From Cacajao melanocephalus (Eukaryota; Chordata; Mammalia; Primates; Pitheciidae): a stretch of DNA of 64,000 bases. The notes beneath the pieces are model-generated. The model was not told the origin of the DNA. It searched no databases and saw only the letters and a list, made by a program, of their open reading frames with translations. Below, one piece after another: positions 12,275 to 24,655 of this stretch. Each line of letters opens with the position of its first letter. The first letter of the stretch is position 1. Location: contig CAUYLG010013672.1 of assembly GCA_963573385.1 (NCBI GenBank), positions 55,344 through 119,343 on the forward strand, in the 5' to 3' direction. The translations under genes and the position numbers were made by a program.

Positions 12275-12422
12275 GAAAGATTACAGCACCTGGGTAGTGC
12301 AAAGAAATAAGAAAAGACATACTGCAGAGAGTAGGATGGACAATTTCACATTAGCTGAGCCACACCTTCCCCAAACCCACCTAGTGCTGAGAGAGATGCC
12401 TTCACTGAGCTCAGTAAATTGG
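12275..12422 (+). mobile_element. L1 5'-UTR piece embedded in ORF2 3' part
   Basis: This block aligns with 9177-9320 over about 145 bases, mostly by substitutions, at roughly 80-85% identity by eye. It interrupts ORF2 between 'caacccaggtgtccag' and 'tgaataaatgaatgaat', which are adjacent in normal L1. Both copies share ATTACAGCACCTGG, AGAAATAAGAAAAGACA and GACAATTTCACATTA. Confidence 0.75.
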
Positions 12423-13046
12423 TGAATAAATGAATGAATTTTTAAAAGAAAATGTATATTCACACACATAAATATATATATATATGCACAATGAAATATT
12501 ATTCAGCTTTCAAAAGAAGGAAATCCTGTCATTTGTGACAACATGGATCAACTTGGAGGCCATTATTTTAATTGAAATAAGCCAGGCACAGAAAGCCAAA
12601 TACTGCATGACGAATACCACATGATCTCACTTACTTGTGGAATCTAAAAAAAGTCTAGCTCCTGGAAGCAGAGTAGACGGTGGTTGCCAGGGCCTGGGGA
12701 ATAGGGAAATGAGGAGATGTTGTTCAAAGGGCACAACGTTTCAGTTACGCAGGATGAATAAGTTCTGGAGTGCTAATGTATAGCATGATGACCACAGATA
12801 ATGAGACTGTCCTGTACACTTAAAATTTGCTAAGAGAGTAGATTTTAAATGTTCTTGACACAAAACAAAATGGAAACTATGTAAGTCAATAGATATGTTA
12901 ATTAACTTGATTGTGGTAATTATATTACTAACATGTATATTAAAACATCATGTTGTACAGCTTAAATAGATATAATTTTATTTGCCTTGATAGAGCTGGA
13001 GAAAATACAGTATTCCAAAATAAAATGATCATCAGTAAATAAAAGT

Positions 13047-13393
13047 TGTTATGGACTGAATGTTTCTGTCCTCCCAAAATTCACAGTTGAATCACTAATC
13101 CCCAATGTGATCGTATTAGGAGATAGGTGTTTGGGAGGTAATTAGGTCAAGAGGATGGCATCTTCATGATGGAATCAGTGCCTTTATAAGAGGAGACAGA
13201 AGAGAGCTCCCTGCCTCTCCCATGTGGGGACTCAGTGAGAAGAAGGCTGTCTACAAGCCTCACCAGGAATTGAATCTGTCAGCACCTTGATCTTGGACTT
13301 CGCAGCCTCCAGAACTGTGAGAAAGAAAGTTCTGTTGTTTATGAGCCACCCAGTCTATGGCATTTTGTTACAGCAGTGGCAACGGACCAAGAA
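13047..13393 (+). mobile_element. Solo MaLR LTR (MLT1/MST type) with TSD
   Basis: Starts TGTTATGGACTGAATGTTTC and carries the usual 'ccagcctccagaactgtgag' and 'agccacccagtctatggcat' phrases near its 3' end. A perfect 5-bp target duplication AAAGT flanks it (13042-13046 and 13394-13398). Confidence 0.9.
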
Positions 13394-13409
13394 AAAGTGA
13401 AACAGATAA

Positions 13410-13645
13410 GTCACACACCGTGGCAATCCAGAGGCTTTGGAATCAGATGCACTGGGTTGGGGCCCCTCTACCCATGACTGGCTCTGTGGCCTGGATGAGA
13501 GAACTCACCCTTTCTGGGATCCGAGTCCTCAGCACAGATGGTGCTTTCTGTGTGTGTGTGTGGTCGGGGGAGGTAGGGAGGGCTTGTGCAGAGTCCCTGA
13601 GATCACAGTGCCTGGCACAGAGTAGGTGTTCAGGAAAAGTCAACT
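13410..13645 (+). mobile_element. MIR SINE
   Basis: 'ggctttggaatcagatgcac', 'tgggttggggcccctct', 'tcctcagcacagatggtgc' and the 3' 'cctggcacagagtaggtgtt' follow MIR order. A (TG)n run of about 12 bp is embedded near 13550. Confidence 0.75.
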
Positions 13646-15524
13646 ATTATCACTAACACTAAAAGGCAAGGGCTGTGAGGTCATCAGCCTCAGTAGTCAG
13701 GACTCATCAGCAAATGGAGCTAAAGCTGGTCCCGTGGAGGGAGCAGGGTCCCCCCTGCCCCACATTCCTCAATACTCTCAGGAATCCTCCAATCCTGAAA
13801 CCGGAGGTGTCTCCTACCATGCCTGTGTCCAGAAATTAGACTGGACTTTTTGAAGTGTAGGATTAGGAGAAGTGGATATATAATCCATAAAGAATTTATA
13901 GAACTGCAAATCTTTAAAGAATCCCATACATTGATAATTCTATAATTTATTATATGCAAAGTGAAGGCTGAGTTAAGTAATGTCTAAAGTTGTATAGACC
14001 CCTGAATGTATTTCTGTTCTAAAACACAACAATTATTAAGCTCTGCTTAAGAAAATACTGGTTTTTCTTTTTCTTTTAAGAACACTCATTTGATTCACTT
14101 TATAATTTATCAAAGCTAAGAAGTGGAATGTCTCCTTATTTCCTTTCTTTGAATCCAAATTACCTTTCCTTCCATACACTGAATAGCCAATCTGGGAGCA
14201 AGTTTATTTAAAATTTAAGTTTATTTAAACATTCAAAATACATGTGCAAAAAATTATCTTACTAGTTTATATTTATGTATTATATATTATTATATTAATA
14301 TAATTTATATAATGTAAAATAATACTGAATTTAAATCAATTATCTCTTCTAAATTAAGTACCTAATTCATGACAGGATGGCTCCTTTACCTTAAAACTGG
14401 AAATTAAGATGTAAAAAGTGAGTGATGAAATAATCTGAAAAATAAACCCCCCAATTTTTATTTTTTATGTATGTGCAGGTTGGTTGTATAGGTAAACACA
14501 AGTTTACCAAAATAAAATGCTCTATCTTGTATAGAACTCTATCTTGTATAGGTAAACTGTGTTTATCTATCACCTGCACATATATAAAAATTAAAAATTT
14601 TTTTAAAAAGAGATAAAATGCAAAAAAAAAAAAGTCAGATTTTTCTGGATAACAAAGTGTGAGGAAATGTTTGAGTGGCTGGTCAGGAAGGGCTGGTCAC
14701 AGACGAGGGGCGTAGTTGGAAGCTGAACCCCACAATAGGAGGAATAGCCAGGGACTCATGTAACAAAACATGAAGTTGAGTCTTCAGTGTTTATTATCAT
14801 TTGTCTGTTTTCATGGTAGGGCAACATTTGACTTAGGCCTAAACAGATAGAGCATTTTGTTTTTTCTCTCACCTGACAATAAATCCAAAGTTGGAAATTC
14901 AGGCATGATCTGGCTGTTTTATAATGTCATCAAGAACAAACAGTCTGTCCTCCTCAGCATGTGCCTTTTTTCACAGTGGTCACAAGGTGGCTGTTGTTTC
15001 TCCAAGCATCACATTTACCTTCCAGATAGGAATAAGACAAAATAGCAAAGCAGAAAGGAGATATTGTCTGTATTAGGAAAGCAAAGGCTTACCCTGTTGG
15101 AAAAAATCATGTCACATTCCTAGCTACAAGAAAGTCTGCAGGAGTGACTATTTTTAACTAAGCCTGTGGCCACCACAGCGTTCTGTAACTAACAGAAAAG
15201 GGAGAGTGGCAGTTGAATAGGAATAAAGTGAATCTGCCAGTGCTGCTGTAGCATGGACCCATTAAACCTCTAAGAACCTTCAGTAAAGTCTGCATCCAAA
15301 AACCTTGTATGAGTGTTGGAAACCGACATAAAAGGATTGAGCCCCATGTTTACATTGGCGTAGAGTCATTGAGGGAAGGTAAGCAATAACTGGGCTCAAA
15401 ATTCCTTCCAAAGCAAGAGCATAGAGGCAGATGTGAAGATAAAACCACAAAGCTCCAGGAAGTAGATGAACAGGCAGCTATGCTTGTTGGTCATGAATCT
15501 GTTGTTATCATTGAAGGTGATGAT
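13646..15524. other. Unique, partly AT-rich sequence
   Basis: No gene recognised. 14030-14640 is strongly AT-rich and includes an inverted repeat at 14470-14582. The rest is ordinary unique sequence. Confidence 0.45.
14470..14582. repeat. Imperfect inverted repeat with inner duplication
   Basis: The left arm (14470-14508) and right arm (14551-14582) share TATGTGCAGGT and a GTAAACACAAGTTTACC-like stretch in opposite orientation. Between them TCTATCTTGTATA occurs twice. The left arm also contains GGTAAAC-ACAA-GTTTACC, a 7-bp stem. The arms resemble L1 3' ends, so two head-on L1 tail fragments are one explanation. Confidence 0.55.
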
Positions 15525-15705
15525 ACATAGATAGATAGATAGATAGATAGATGATAGATAGACAGATAGATGATAGATTAGATAGATAGATAGATAGATC
15601 AGATAGGATGGATAGATGATAGATGAGATAGATAGATGATAGATAATAGATGAGATAGTTAGATAATTTCTTCCACTCTGTCTCAGATAGATAGATAACA
15701 GATAG

Positions 15706-15751
<46 letters not shown>

Positions 15752-15868
15752 GATAGGATGAATAGATGATAGATGGGATAGATAGATAGATATAGGATGG
15801 ATAGATGATAGATGGGATGGAGAGGTAGATAAGATAGATAGATGACAGACACATAGATAATATCTACT
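15525..15868. repeat. (GATA)n compound microsatellite
   Basis: About 340 bases of TAGA/GATA tetranucleotides with interspersed GATGATAGAT and GACAGATA variants. A non-repetitive island at about 15656-15685 splits it in two. Long minus-strand frames here (up to 152 residues of Ile/Tyr/Leu/Ser) are a product of the repeat. Confidence 0.97.
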
Positions 15869-18055
15869 GCTTTTTCTATTTATCCTAATTAATCTTTCCA
15901 AAAAATAAAAAGGAAATGAATATTATTCCAATTTTACTAATAAATGCATGGAGTCAGAGAAAAGTTATTCCTTGGCTTAATAACCTACAAGTTCTCAGCC
16001 GTGTTTGCACATGCACTGCCAAAGCACAAGCTGTAATGATCTGCCTGTCTTGCCCTTGCCCCGTGGGAAAGCCATGCCTTCCTCCACCAGCCAGCAGGTA
16101 GTCCCAGCGTGTTATACTTTGACTTCAGCTGATGTTCTTTTTGAATCCTCAAAGAGGCCAACTTTCCTTTTTCCCTCGGAGCATTTAATCCCTAATGACC
16201 TAACCACACCATAGGGTGGTTTGCTCACATCCTTTATTTAATTTGTCTTCAGAATTGCCTCCACCAGGATGGGAAGAGGACCAGGTCAGAGAACTTAAGT
16301 GTGCCGGCGCCCAGCCATCTCTTCTCTCTGTGCCTGACACTCCAAAATATTATATTAGGATCCCATGACAATTTGTTCTAGCTGATTGGCAATATTCTCA
16401 GATAATTGGTCAGTCTTTCCTGAAGCACACAGTCCTGACCAATCTAGAATCTAAGAAACTAAAAGGCCCAGGAAAGCCATAAAGGGTGAAATTACTGCCA
16501 AGCACTCAGTGGCCAATAAGAGGGAGAGTCTATCAAATCCCACCACGGGGAGCCTGATCTGGCACTTAAAATGAACTGCTGAATTACAGAACAAGTGTCC
16601 TTCATCAGCCAACCAGAACAGGCTGCCAATCAACCTTGTGCATAGGCTGCTTCATGAGATGAGATGGTGGAGTTTCGTTCCAGCTCCACATCAAGTTGAC
16701 TGGGTGACCTTGTGCCTCAATTTCCTCAACTATAAAATAAACAATTTGTGATTCTAGTTCTTGAAGTCTTTGTTTCTTCTACAGCAACTAAGGCCCAGAA
16801 CTCTGTTGCTACCTGCTTGACACCAATAAATGAATATTTATGTGCCTGGTAGACTGATGTTGCTAGCAAATAGTGGTCACAGGTCTCCAAGAAGTTAGCA
16901 ATTCTATTTTGGGGAAGATAATCCCCAGCCGAGGTGTCAAAAATAAAGGACAAATTGTCAACAAATAACTCAGCCTGAGGTATTTCAAACACATCATAAA
17001 ACGATTTGTAAGGGATTTTATAGCCTTGTCGGATTGATGGAATTTTGCCTTGTATGCAGAAGAACTCAAATGCATCATTAAAAAAAATTAAAACCTTGCC
17101 AAACTCATAAATAAACATCTCCGAGTTCTGATATCATGTTTTCATGGTACATTCTTCAATTCCTCTGGCCATACTGGGTTAATGTTGAAACCTGGATTTC
17201 ACAACTTTTGTTTTAAATATTCCCAGAGTCACCAGGCAGGGTCAGCCTTCTAAACAAACACTCGAGCATATGATGGGAAACAGGATAACACCAAGCCCAG
17301 TCACAGGATTTCCCTTATGGACCTACTACATCCCTCCATTCCTGCTCCCTTCCCGCCACAGTTCCAGCCCTACCAGGACAGAATCACTGGTAAGATTGGT
17401 GGGGCCGTGCTTAACAAGAAAGCAGAATGCTACGGCAGTGGGTGTTGTTGGTACCTGGCCCATATCCCCTCTACACTCATCACACCTGTGTGTCTCAACC
17501 CGGTGCATTCCAATGGCAAGTGCTGTATGTTTTTGCCAAGGTAAAGAACTTCTCAGGTCCCTGAAGCCTGCTTGCCCTGGGCATGGAGGCTGGAAAAGCC
17601 AGAGAGTTGACACCCTCTGGGATCAACATCAAACCGATGGCAGATGGGAGTGGTGGAGAAATACCCCCAGCTCCCTCGCTCCTCAGGGAGAATAACTGCA
17701 GCGTGTTTCTCTTTCTCTCAGAGGTCCCAGTGGGATGAAGCCCCAGTTACCCAGTAGTGGCTTTCTTCTACTCTCTGTCTCATTTCCCTGCTCTAAGATT
17801 GGTACTTCCTGGGATCACTTCTCAAATAAAGAGAGCTCAACCTAAGAAAGCCACTCAATGTAATGAGACAGGTAATCACGTCTTTCTATGGTCACATATG
17901 CAGGCAGGGACACCTGTGCATTTACACACATCCTTTTCACACAGGATTTAAGGGAGCAAAAAATTATTTCTTGAACCTTTATACATGCTTAGCACAGTGG
18001 GATCTAAAAAAAAAGGAAATTACATCCATGCATTACATTTTAGGGTTTTTTTTTT
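15869..18055. other. Mostly unique sequence, no supported gene
   Basis: Contains one MIR piece (16662-16745). The minus-strand frame 16726-17118 (130 residues) and the plus-strand frame 17270-17695 (141 residues) carry no domain I recognise. Another reading at 17317-17544 contains a pyrimidine tract plus CAG near 17359 and a GTAAGA donor-like site near 17391, only about 30 bases apart. Confidence 0.4.
16662..16745 (+). mobile_element. MIR fragment
   Basis: 'gactgggtgaccttgtgc' followed by 'ctcaatttcctcaactataa' and 'aataaacaatttg' is the 3' half of MIR. Confidence 0.6.
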
Positions 18056-18059
18056 CTAG

Positions 18060-18440
18060 TAAAATTTATTTCTTTTTCTTGTTTTAAAAGTGATAGATGC
18101 TTATTGCAGAAAATGCAGAAGTTATATAGCTCAAAAAACAGGATAACATTTACATCATCAATAACCTTGCCACCCAGGTTGTATCACTGCTGATATTTTG
18201 GTAACGTCTTTCCAAATACAAGAAGGAATATGTGTTTGTGTGCTCAAAAACAGAATCATAATGTGTATACTGCTTGGAATTCACTTTTTCCATTTAGCTG
18301 TGTCTTAAACATCTTGCCACATAAATATTCTGCTGCAACTTCATTTTAATGGTGAAATAGTGTTCCTTTATACAGTTATGTCATTATTGAATCAATTGCA
18401 CATTGCTGGACACTCAAGCTAACATTTAATTTTTAAAGCA
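18060..18440 (-). mobile_element. Old L1 (L1M) 3' end, inverted
   Basis: Plus-strand landmarks: 'gtgatagatgcttattgcag', 'aaccttgccacccaggttgt', 'aacatcttgccacataaat', 'atggtgaaatagtgttcc', 'cattgctggaca'. These are the complement of the old L1 3' region. Confidence 0.6.
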
Positions 18441-18444
18441 CCAT

Positions 18445-18575
18445 CACAGACATTGGTTCTTTTGATCCTCCCAACAAGAAATTGTTGGAGAAGGTGGCCA
18501 AATAGAAACTGTTTGGCAGATGGGCCAACAGAGGCCCATCTCATGAAGGAGACAAGATTCAAACACCTGAAGCAC
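18445..18575 (-). mobile_element. MIR fragment, inverted
   Basis: 'cttttgatcctcccaacaag', 'gcagatgggccaacagaggc' and 'aagattcaaacacctg' match inverted MIR order, but weakly. Confidence 0.4.
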
Positions 18576-18892
18576 CACAAGGACAATTAAGTATTAAACT
18601 CTGGAAATGAACATAAGTTGCATTAAAGATGCCAATTTTTAATTTGTCCTGCCAACATACCTTTAATGAGGCCTCCATTCATGCACTCCAGATAAATGGG
18701 CATCATAGGATGTCACCCTAACTCATTTCTAAAAATATAAATCCTTTATTATTACAATAAGATCATCAACTGAACCTCTTTTTATATCTCCATTAAATGG
18801 GTATAATTCTGCATTGTTTTTATAAATTCATAGATCTTTAGAGCAGGAAAAATACTTCTGCTTCTAGAAAGAGGTTTTTGAACTCTCTCTAT
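18576..18892. other. Unique sequence, nothing recognised
   Basis: AT-rich sequence without a recognised element. Confidence 0.45.
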
Positions 18893-19283
18893 ATTTTTGA
18901 ACTATAAATATAGTACGTATCTATATTTTATTTTATATACATAGAAAATTATATAATTATATATAATATATAAAATAATGTATGTCTATATGTATGTGTG
19001 TATATATATCTAGTTATGTATATATATATGTATGTCTCTATAGATATAGATATCTATATCTATTTATATCTATATATATAGACATATATATATAGATATA
19101 AATATCTATCTATATAGATATATATAGATATCTATATAGAGACATACATATATATACACATAACTAGATATATGTACGTCTCTATAGATATAGATATATA
19201 TCTATATCTATATCTATAGAGACGTACATATATCTATATATATGTAGAGAGAGAGACATACATATATATAAATACATTTTATT

Positions 19284-19319
<36 letters not shown>

Positions 19320-19350
19320 CAGAGAGAGAGACAGAGAGACAGAGAGAGAC
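18893..19350. repeat. (TA)n-rich palindromic block ending in (GA)n
   Basis: Alternating TATA/GATA sequence with two nested inverted repeats. Arms 19007-19056 and 19117-19170 pair over about 50 bases, and a near-perfect 60-bp palindrome spans 19171-19230. The block ends in a (GA)n tract (19301-19350) that abuts an Alu fragment at 'agatggggttttt', so it probably grew from the middle of that Alu. Confidence 0.9.
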
Positions 19351-19458
19351 AGATGGGGTTTTTCCATGTTGCCCAGGCTGGTCCTGAGCTCAAGAGATCC
19401 GCCCCTGTCAGTCTCTCAAAGTGCTGAGAACACAGGCATGAATCACTATGCTGGGTCC
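19351..19458 (-). mobile_element. Alu 5' half, inverted
   Basis: 'ggggtttttccatgttgccc', 'aggctggtcctgagctcaag' and 'aagtgctgagaacacaggca' are the Alu left monomer in reverse. The right monomer is replaced by the microsatellite block upstream. Confidence 0.85.
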
Positions 19459-21699
<2,241 letters not shown>

Positions 21700-21818
21700 T
21701 GTTCCATTCAAACTCCTTACTGTCAGGCCCCAGGTGACCTAGCTTTCATGGCTTTCTCTCCTCCCACCTTCTGGGACCTCTGCCACGTTCAGATGACCAC
21801 ACAGTTCCTCAGACACAT
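21700..21818 (+). mobile_element. L2 fragment, left part
   Basis: 'caaactccttactgtcaggc' and 'cttctgggacctctgccacg' resemble the L2 3' region. The likely continuation ('gctcatttctgcctctggga') lies beyond the LTR at about 22462-22500. Confidence 0.4.
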
Positions 21819-22456
21819 TGTTTTAGTCCATTTTCATAGTGCTTATAAAGACATACCCAAGATTGAAAAGAAAAAGAGGTTTACGCATGTTCTCACTCAT
21901 AGGCGGGTGTTGAACAATGAGAATACGTGGACTCACAGAGAGGAGCATCACACACTAGGGGCAGTTGGGGGGGCTAGGGTAGGGATAGCAGGGGGTGGAG
22001 AGGGTGGGAAGGGATAACATGGGGAGAAATGTCAGATATAATATGTACCTATGCAACAACCCTGCATGACCTGCACATGTACCCCAGAACCTAAAGTAAA
22101 AAAAAAAAAAAAAAACAGGCTTAATAGGCTCACAGTTCCACACGGCTGGAGAGGCCTCACAATCATGGAAGGTAAAAGGCAGAAGTTGGAAAAGGAAAAT
22201 GGAAGGCGGAAGGCATGTCTTACATCACAGCAGTCAAGAGAGAATGTTCCAGCAGGGGAAATGCCAGATGCTTATAAAACCATCATGTGTCATGAGAACT
22301 CATTCACTATCACGAGAACAGTATGGGGGAAACTGCCCCTATGACTCAATTATCTACACCTGGCCCTTGACACGTAGGGATCATTTCAAGGTAATAATCT
22401 CACCTTATTACAATTCAAGGTGAATTTGGGTGGCGACATAGAACCAAACCATATCA
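21819..22456 (-). mobile_element. THE1/MST-type MaLR LTR, inverted, split by L1
   Basis: Begins TGTTTTAGTCCATTTTCATA and ends CCAAACCATATCA, the inverse of the first LTR in the window. Flanks CACAT and CACAC form a 4/5 target duplication. The LTR is interrupted after 'aaaagaggttta' by an L1 3' end and resumes at 'ataggctcacagttccac'. Confidence 0.88.
21883..22106 (+). mobile_element. 5'-truncated L1PA-like 3' end
   Basis: 'atgttctcactcataggcgg', 'ggataacatggggagaaatg' and 'tgtaccccagaacctaaagt' followed by an A tail of about 18 are the primate L1 3' end. The flanks AAGAGGTTTA and AACAGGCTTA look like a diverged target duplication within the LTR. Confidence 0.9.
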
Positions 22457-22461
22457 CACAC

Positions 22462-23249
22462 GAAGCTCATTTCTGCCTCTGGGATGGTATGAGAATATGT
22501 TCGCAGTGGCAAAGCTGGGACTGGAAACAATGTCTAATGTATGATTAATTGATTGCTTGGGGTGGTTCACAGGACCTTGAACAGTCCATTGCTGTGTGTT
22601 TCTAAAAATCACCATGATATGAAGAATCATGCAATAAAAATGATAGGACTCATAAGGAAAATGAGGGTAGGGGCCCAGCATTCAAAAACACACGTGACAC
22701 ATTAAAAAAAAAAAAAAAAAAGACAGGAACCTGATAAAAATGGTAGCAGAATTGTATCCAGGTAAATGGAAAAGAAATAGATAAATACGACAATAAATGT
22801 GTCACTTGGCCTTGAAAAAGGTCTTAAGCTTGCTTGTGGCAGTGTACACCTGAGGGGTTGCAGCCTGTGAAATGTTATGAATGCAACAGGAGGAGGTGAT
22901 CTGAAGTTAAGCAAAGGCTGTGTCACTAGAGGCATAGGGTGTCTCATAACACTCGTGGTGAGCTGAGGTCATGGGTAGATGCTGAGGCCCTGGGTGTGCC
23001 TTTTGTGTATTCCTGAACAGCTCAGTTCAGCTGGGTGCAGTTTTCTGTTTACCTAGTGTTTTTACGGATGAAATCATGCATAAGCAAATGCAAAACTTGT
23101 TTCCTAACATAGCAATCTCCTTGGAACAAATTCACATTTTCAAAGCAAGCATGAGAGCAGAACTGACTGTAATTCAGATTTCAGCTGCCACCTCTTTAGG
23201 CAGGACTCACTTGGGACCAGTGAGGAGTGGCCTCTCCTCCACCACCACC
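22462..23249. other. Mostly unique sequence with isolated A18 tract
   Basis: An 18-base A run at about 22705-22722 follows 'cacacgtgacacatt'. It may be the tail of a short retroposed sequence, but no source or target duplication was recognised. Confidence 0.4.
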
Positions 23250-23450
23250 GGGCTCCAACTCAATTCCCTGTTTTATTTTCCCCATAAGAGTTATCTTTAT
23301 CTAAAATTATTTTGCATATTCACTCTCCTTAGCCTCTAAGCTCCATGAAAGGAGGGATGTTAGCCCCTTATTTGGCACCCATACCCCCAGCATTCAGCCT
23401 AGTGTTTTGCATAAGATAAGTATAAACAATAAATGTTTTTAGAATTAATT
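23250..23450 (+). mobile_element. L2 3' end
   Basis: 'ctaagctccatgaaaggagg', 'ggcacccatacccccagcat', 'cctagtgttttgcataagat' and 'aataaatgtttttaga' are the L2 3' terminal order. Confidence 0.7.
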
Positions 23451-23589
23451 TGATTCTTCCTGTTTCTTAGCACCTATTAGAACTCCTCGGGGACAGGGGT
23501 GGTTAGCAGGCCCCACCATCCCACCTCCACCTGAGACATTCAAAAAAATATCAGTGAAAAAATGTTTACTCTTTTTTACCTTCAGATTT

Positions 23590-24062
23590 GTCCCAGTTAC
23601 TACTGCTGCATAACAGATTATCTCCAAATGTGGAGGCCTAGACAATCATATCATTATATTCTCCAGTTCATGGCTTGGTAATTTGAACAGAGAAGGCACA
23701 GTGGGAATGGCTTGTTTCCCATTCCGTGACTGGGTCTTCAGCTGGAAGACTTGCAGACTGGGAGTGACCCCACAGCCGGGGCTAGAATCATCTAAGGCCA
23801 GGTCACTCTCAGGTCTGAAGCCTGGTCAAGGCTAACTCAGAGTGTAGGACTGACGACAGGAGTGTCTGTCTGTGGCTGCTATGTGCATCTGGGCTTCCTC
23901 ACAGCATGGTGGCCTCAGAGTAGCTGACTTCTTCTATGGCATGGCACAGCTCCAAGCAGTAGTGTTCCAGTGCATGAAGAGGTGTCACCTCTTATGACCC
24001 AGCCTCAGAATCTACCGAGTCATTCCTACCATATTCTATCAGTCAAACTGTCACGAGCTGGG
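23590..24062 (-). mobile_element. MLT1-like LTR, inverted
   Basis: 'actactgctgcataacagat', 'attctccagttcatggcttg', 'ggcttcctcacagcatggtg' and 'accatattctatcagtcaaa' match an old inverted MLT1-type LTR. The subfamily is unknown. Confidence 0.5.
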
Positions 24063-24065
24063 GCA

Positions 24066-24655
24066 TAGTTTCTAAAGTGCCACCCCAAGGCTCTCCACTC
24101 TAATCCACAGAACCTGTGAGTACCCATGATAAAGCGCTGTTCTATAGCACGAGCGACCTTAAGATCAGAAGATTGTCCAGGTGGGCATGATCTAATCATA
24201 TGAGTCCTTCAAAGCACAGCGCCTTCTCTGGCTAATGGAAGAAGAGGTAGTCACGGAAATTTGAAGAACAAGGGAGGTTCAATGCACAACTGGTGGCTCG
24301 AAGATGGATGAAGCCACATGAAAAAAGGAATGCTGTGGTCCTTGGTAACTAAAAGAGGGCCCCAGCTCACAGCCAGTAAGGAGACAGAAACCCTAGTCCT
24401 GCAGCCACAGGGAACTGAATCATACGAAAGCCCGAAGGATCTTGGAAGCAGCTTTCTCCTCAGAGACTTCAGACAAGAATTCATTCTGGCCAACATCTTG
24501 ATTTTAGCCTTGTGATACCCTGAGCAGAAAATCTAGCCAAGCAGTACTGGACTTCAGACATACAGACCTGACACCTAACAAATGGGTATTGTTTTAAGTT
24601 GTTGAGTTGATGGTAATTTGTTTCACAGCAGTACAAACAAAACTCACACAGGAGC
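24066..24655 (+). mobile_element. MLT1-like LTR
   Basis: The 3' half is diagnostic: 'catcttgattttagccttgt', 'gatacc', 'ggacttcagacatacagacc', 'ttttaagttgttgagttgat' and 'ggtaatttgtttcacagcag'. It stands head-on to the inverted LTR just upstream. Confidence 0.7.

Larger units (their letters stand above)
9485..12475 (+). pseudogene. L1 ORF2 relic (endonuclease-RT, broken)
   Basis: L1 ORF2 normally encodes an endonuclease and reverse transcriptase that copies L1 RNA into DNA at a nicked target. Here the endonuclease part is absent, and translation in shifting plus-strand frames gives scattered reverse-transcriptase pieces. [15 protein letters not shown] is seen near 10107-10150 and a VADDMILY box, which holds the catalytic aspartate pair, near 10293-10316. 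About 150 residues of the RT that should lie between them are missing at a junction near 10270. The C-terminal part ('MPYVKTNSQWIKDLNIRHSP' at about 11477) is clearest in the 82-residue frame at 11398-11646. Many stops, frameshifts and two foreign inserts mean it cannot be functional. The family assignment is sure; the subfamily is not. Confidence 0.88.
9070..13005 (+). mobile_element. Rearranged old L1, 5' UTR to 3' end
   Basis: Begins with L1 5'-UTR-like sequence (9070-9480: 'atggcagaaggggagg', 'attacagcacctggatag', 'gaagagggtaggaaggac'). It then jumps without ORF1 into the middle of ORF2 at about 9480 and continues through ORF2 to a 3' UTR ending near 13005 ('tagagctggagaaaata'). The 3' part ('ctcacttacttgtggaatct', 'ggtggttgccagggcctggg') fits L1MA/L1MB-age elements. 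Internal oddities are listed separately: a 5'-UTR piece embedded near the end of ORF2, a deletion near 10270, an unexplained insert at 10541-10968 and a 22-bp tandem duplication at 11384-11427. Confidence 0.88.

Noticed and set aside
15396..15901. Long Ile/Tyr/Leu/Ser frames on the minus strand (up to 152 residues)
   Set aside because: They are the translation of the GATA microsatellite.
16726..17118. 130-residue minus-strand frame in unique DNA
   Set aside because: No domain, no splice sites or upstream promoter seen; likely chance. A conservation score would decide.
17270..17695. 141-residue plus-strand frame with an acceptor-like and donor-like pair near 17359-17391
   Set aside because: The sites enclose only about 30 bases, the frame has no domain, and another frame is equally open.
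19301..19350. (GA)n tract as a separate GAGA-factor-like regulatory site
   Set aside because: It is continuous with the microsatellite block seeded in the Alu, so simple-repeat growth explains it.
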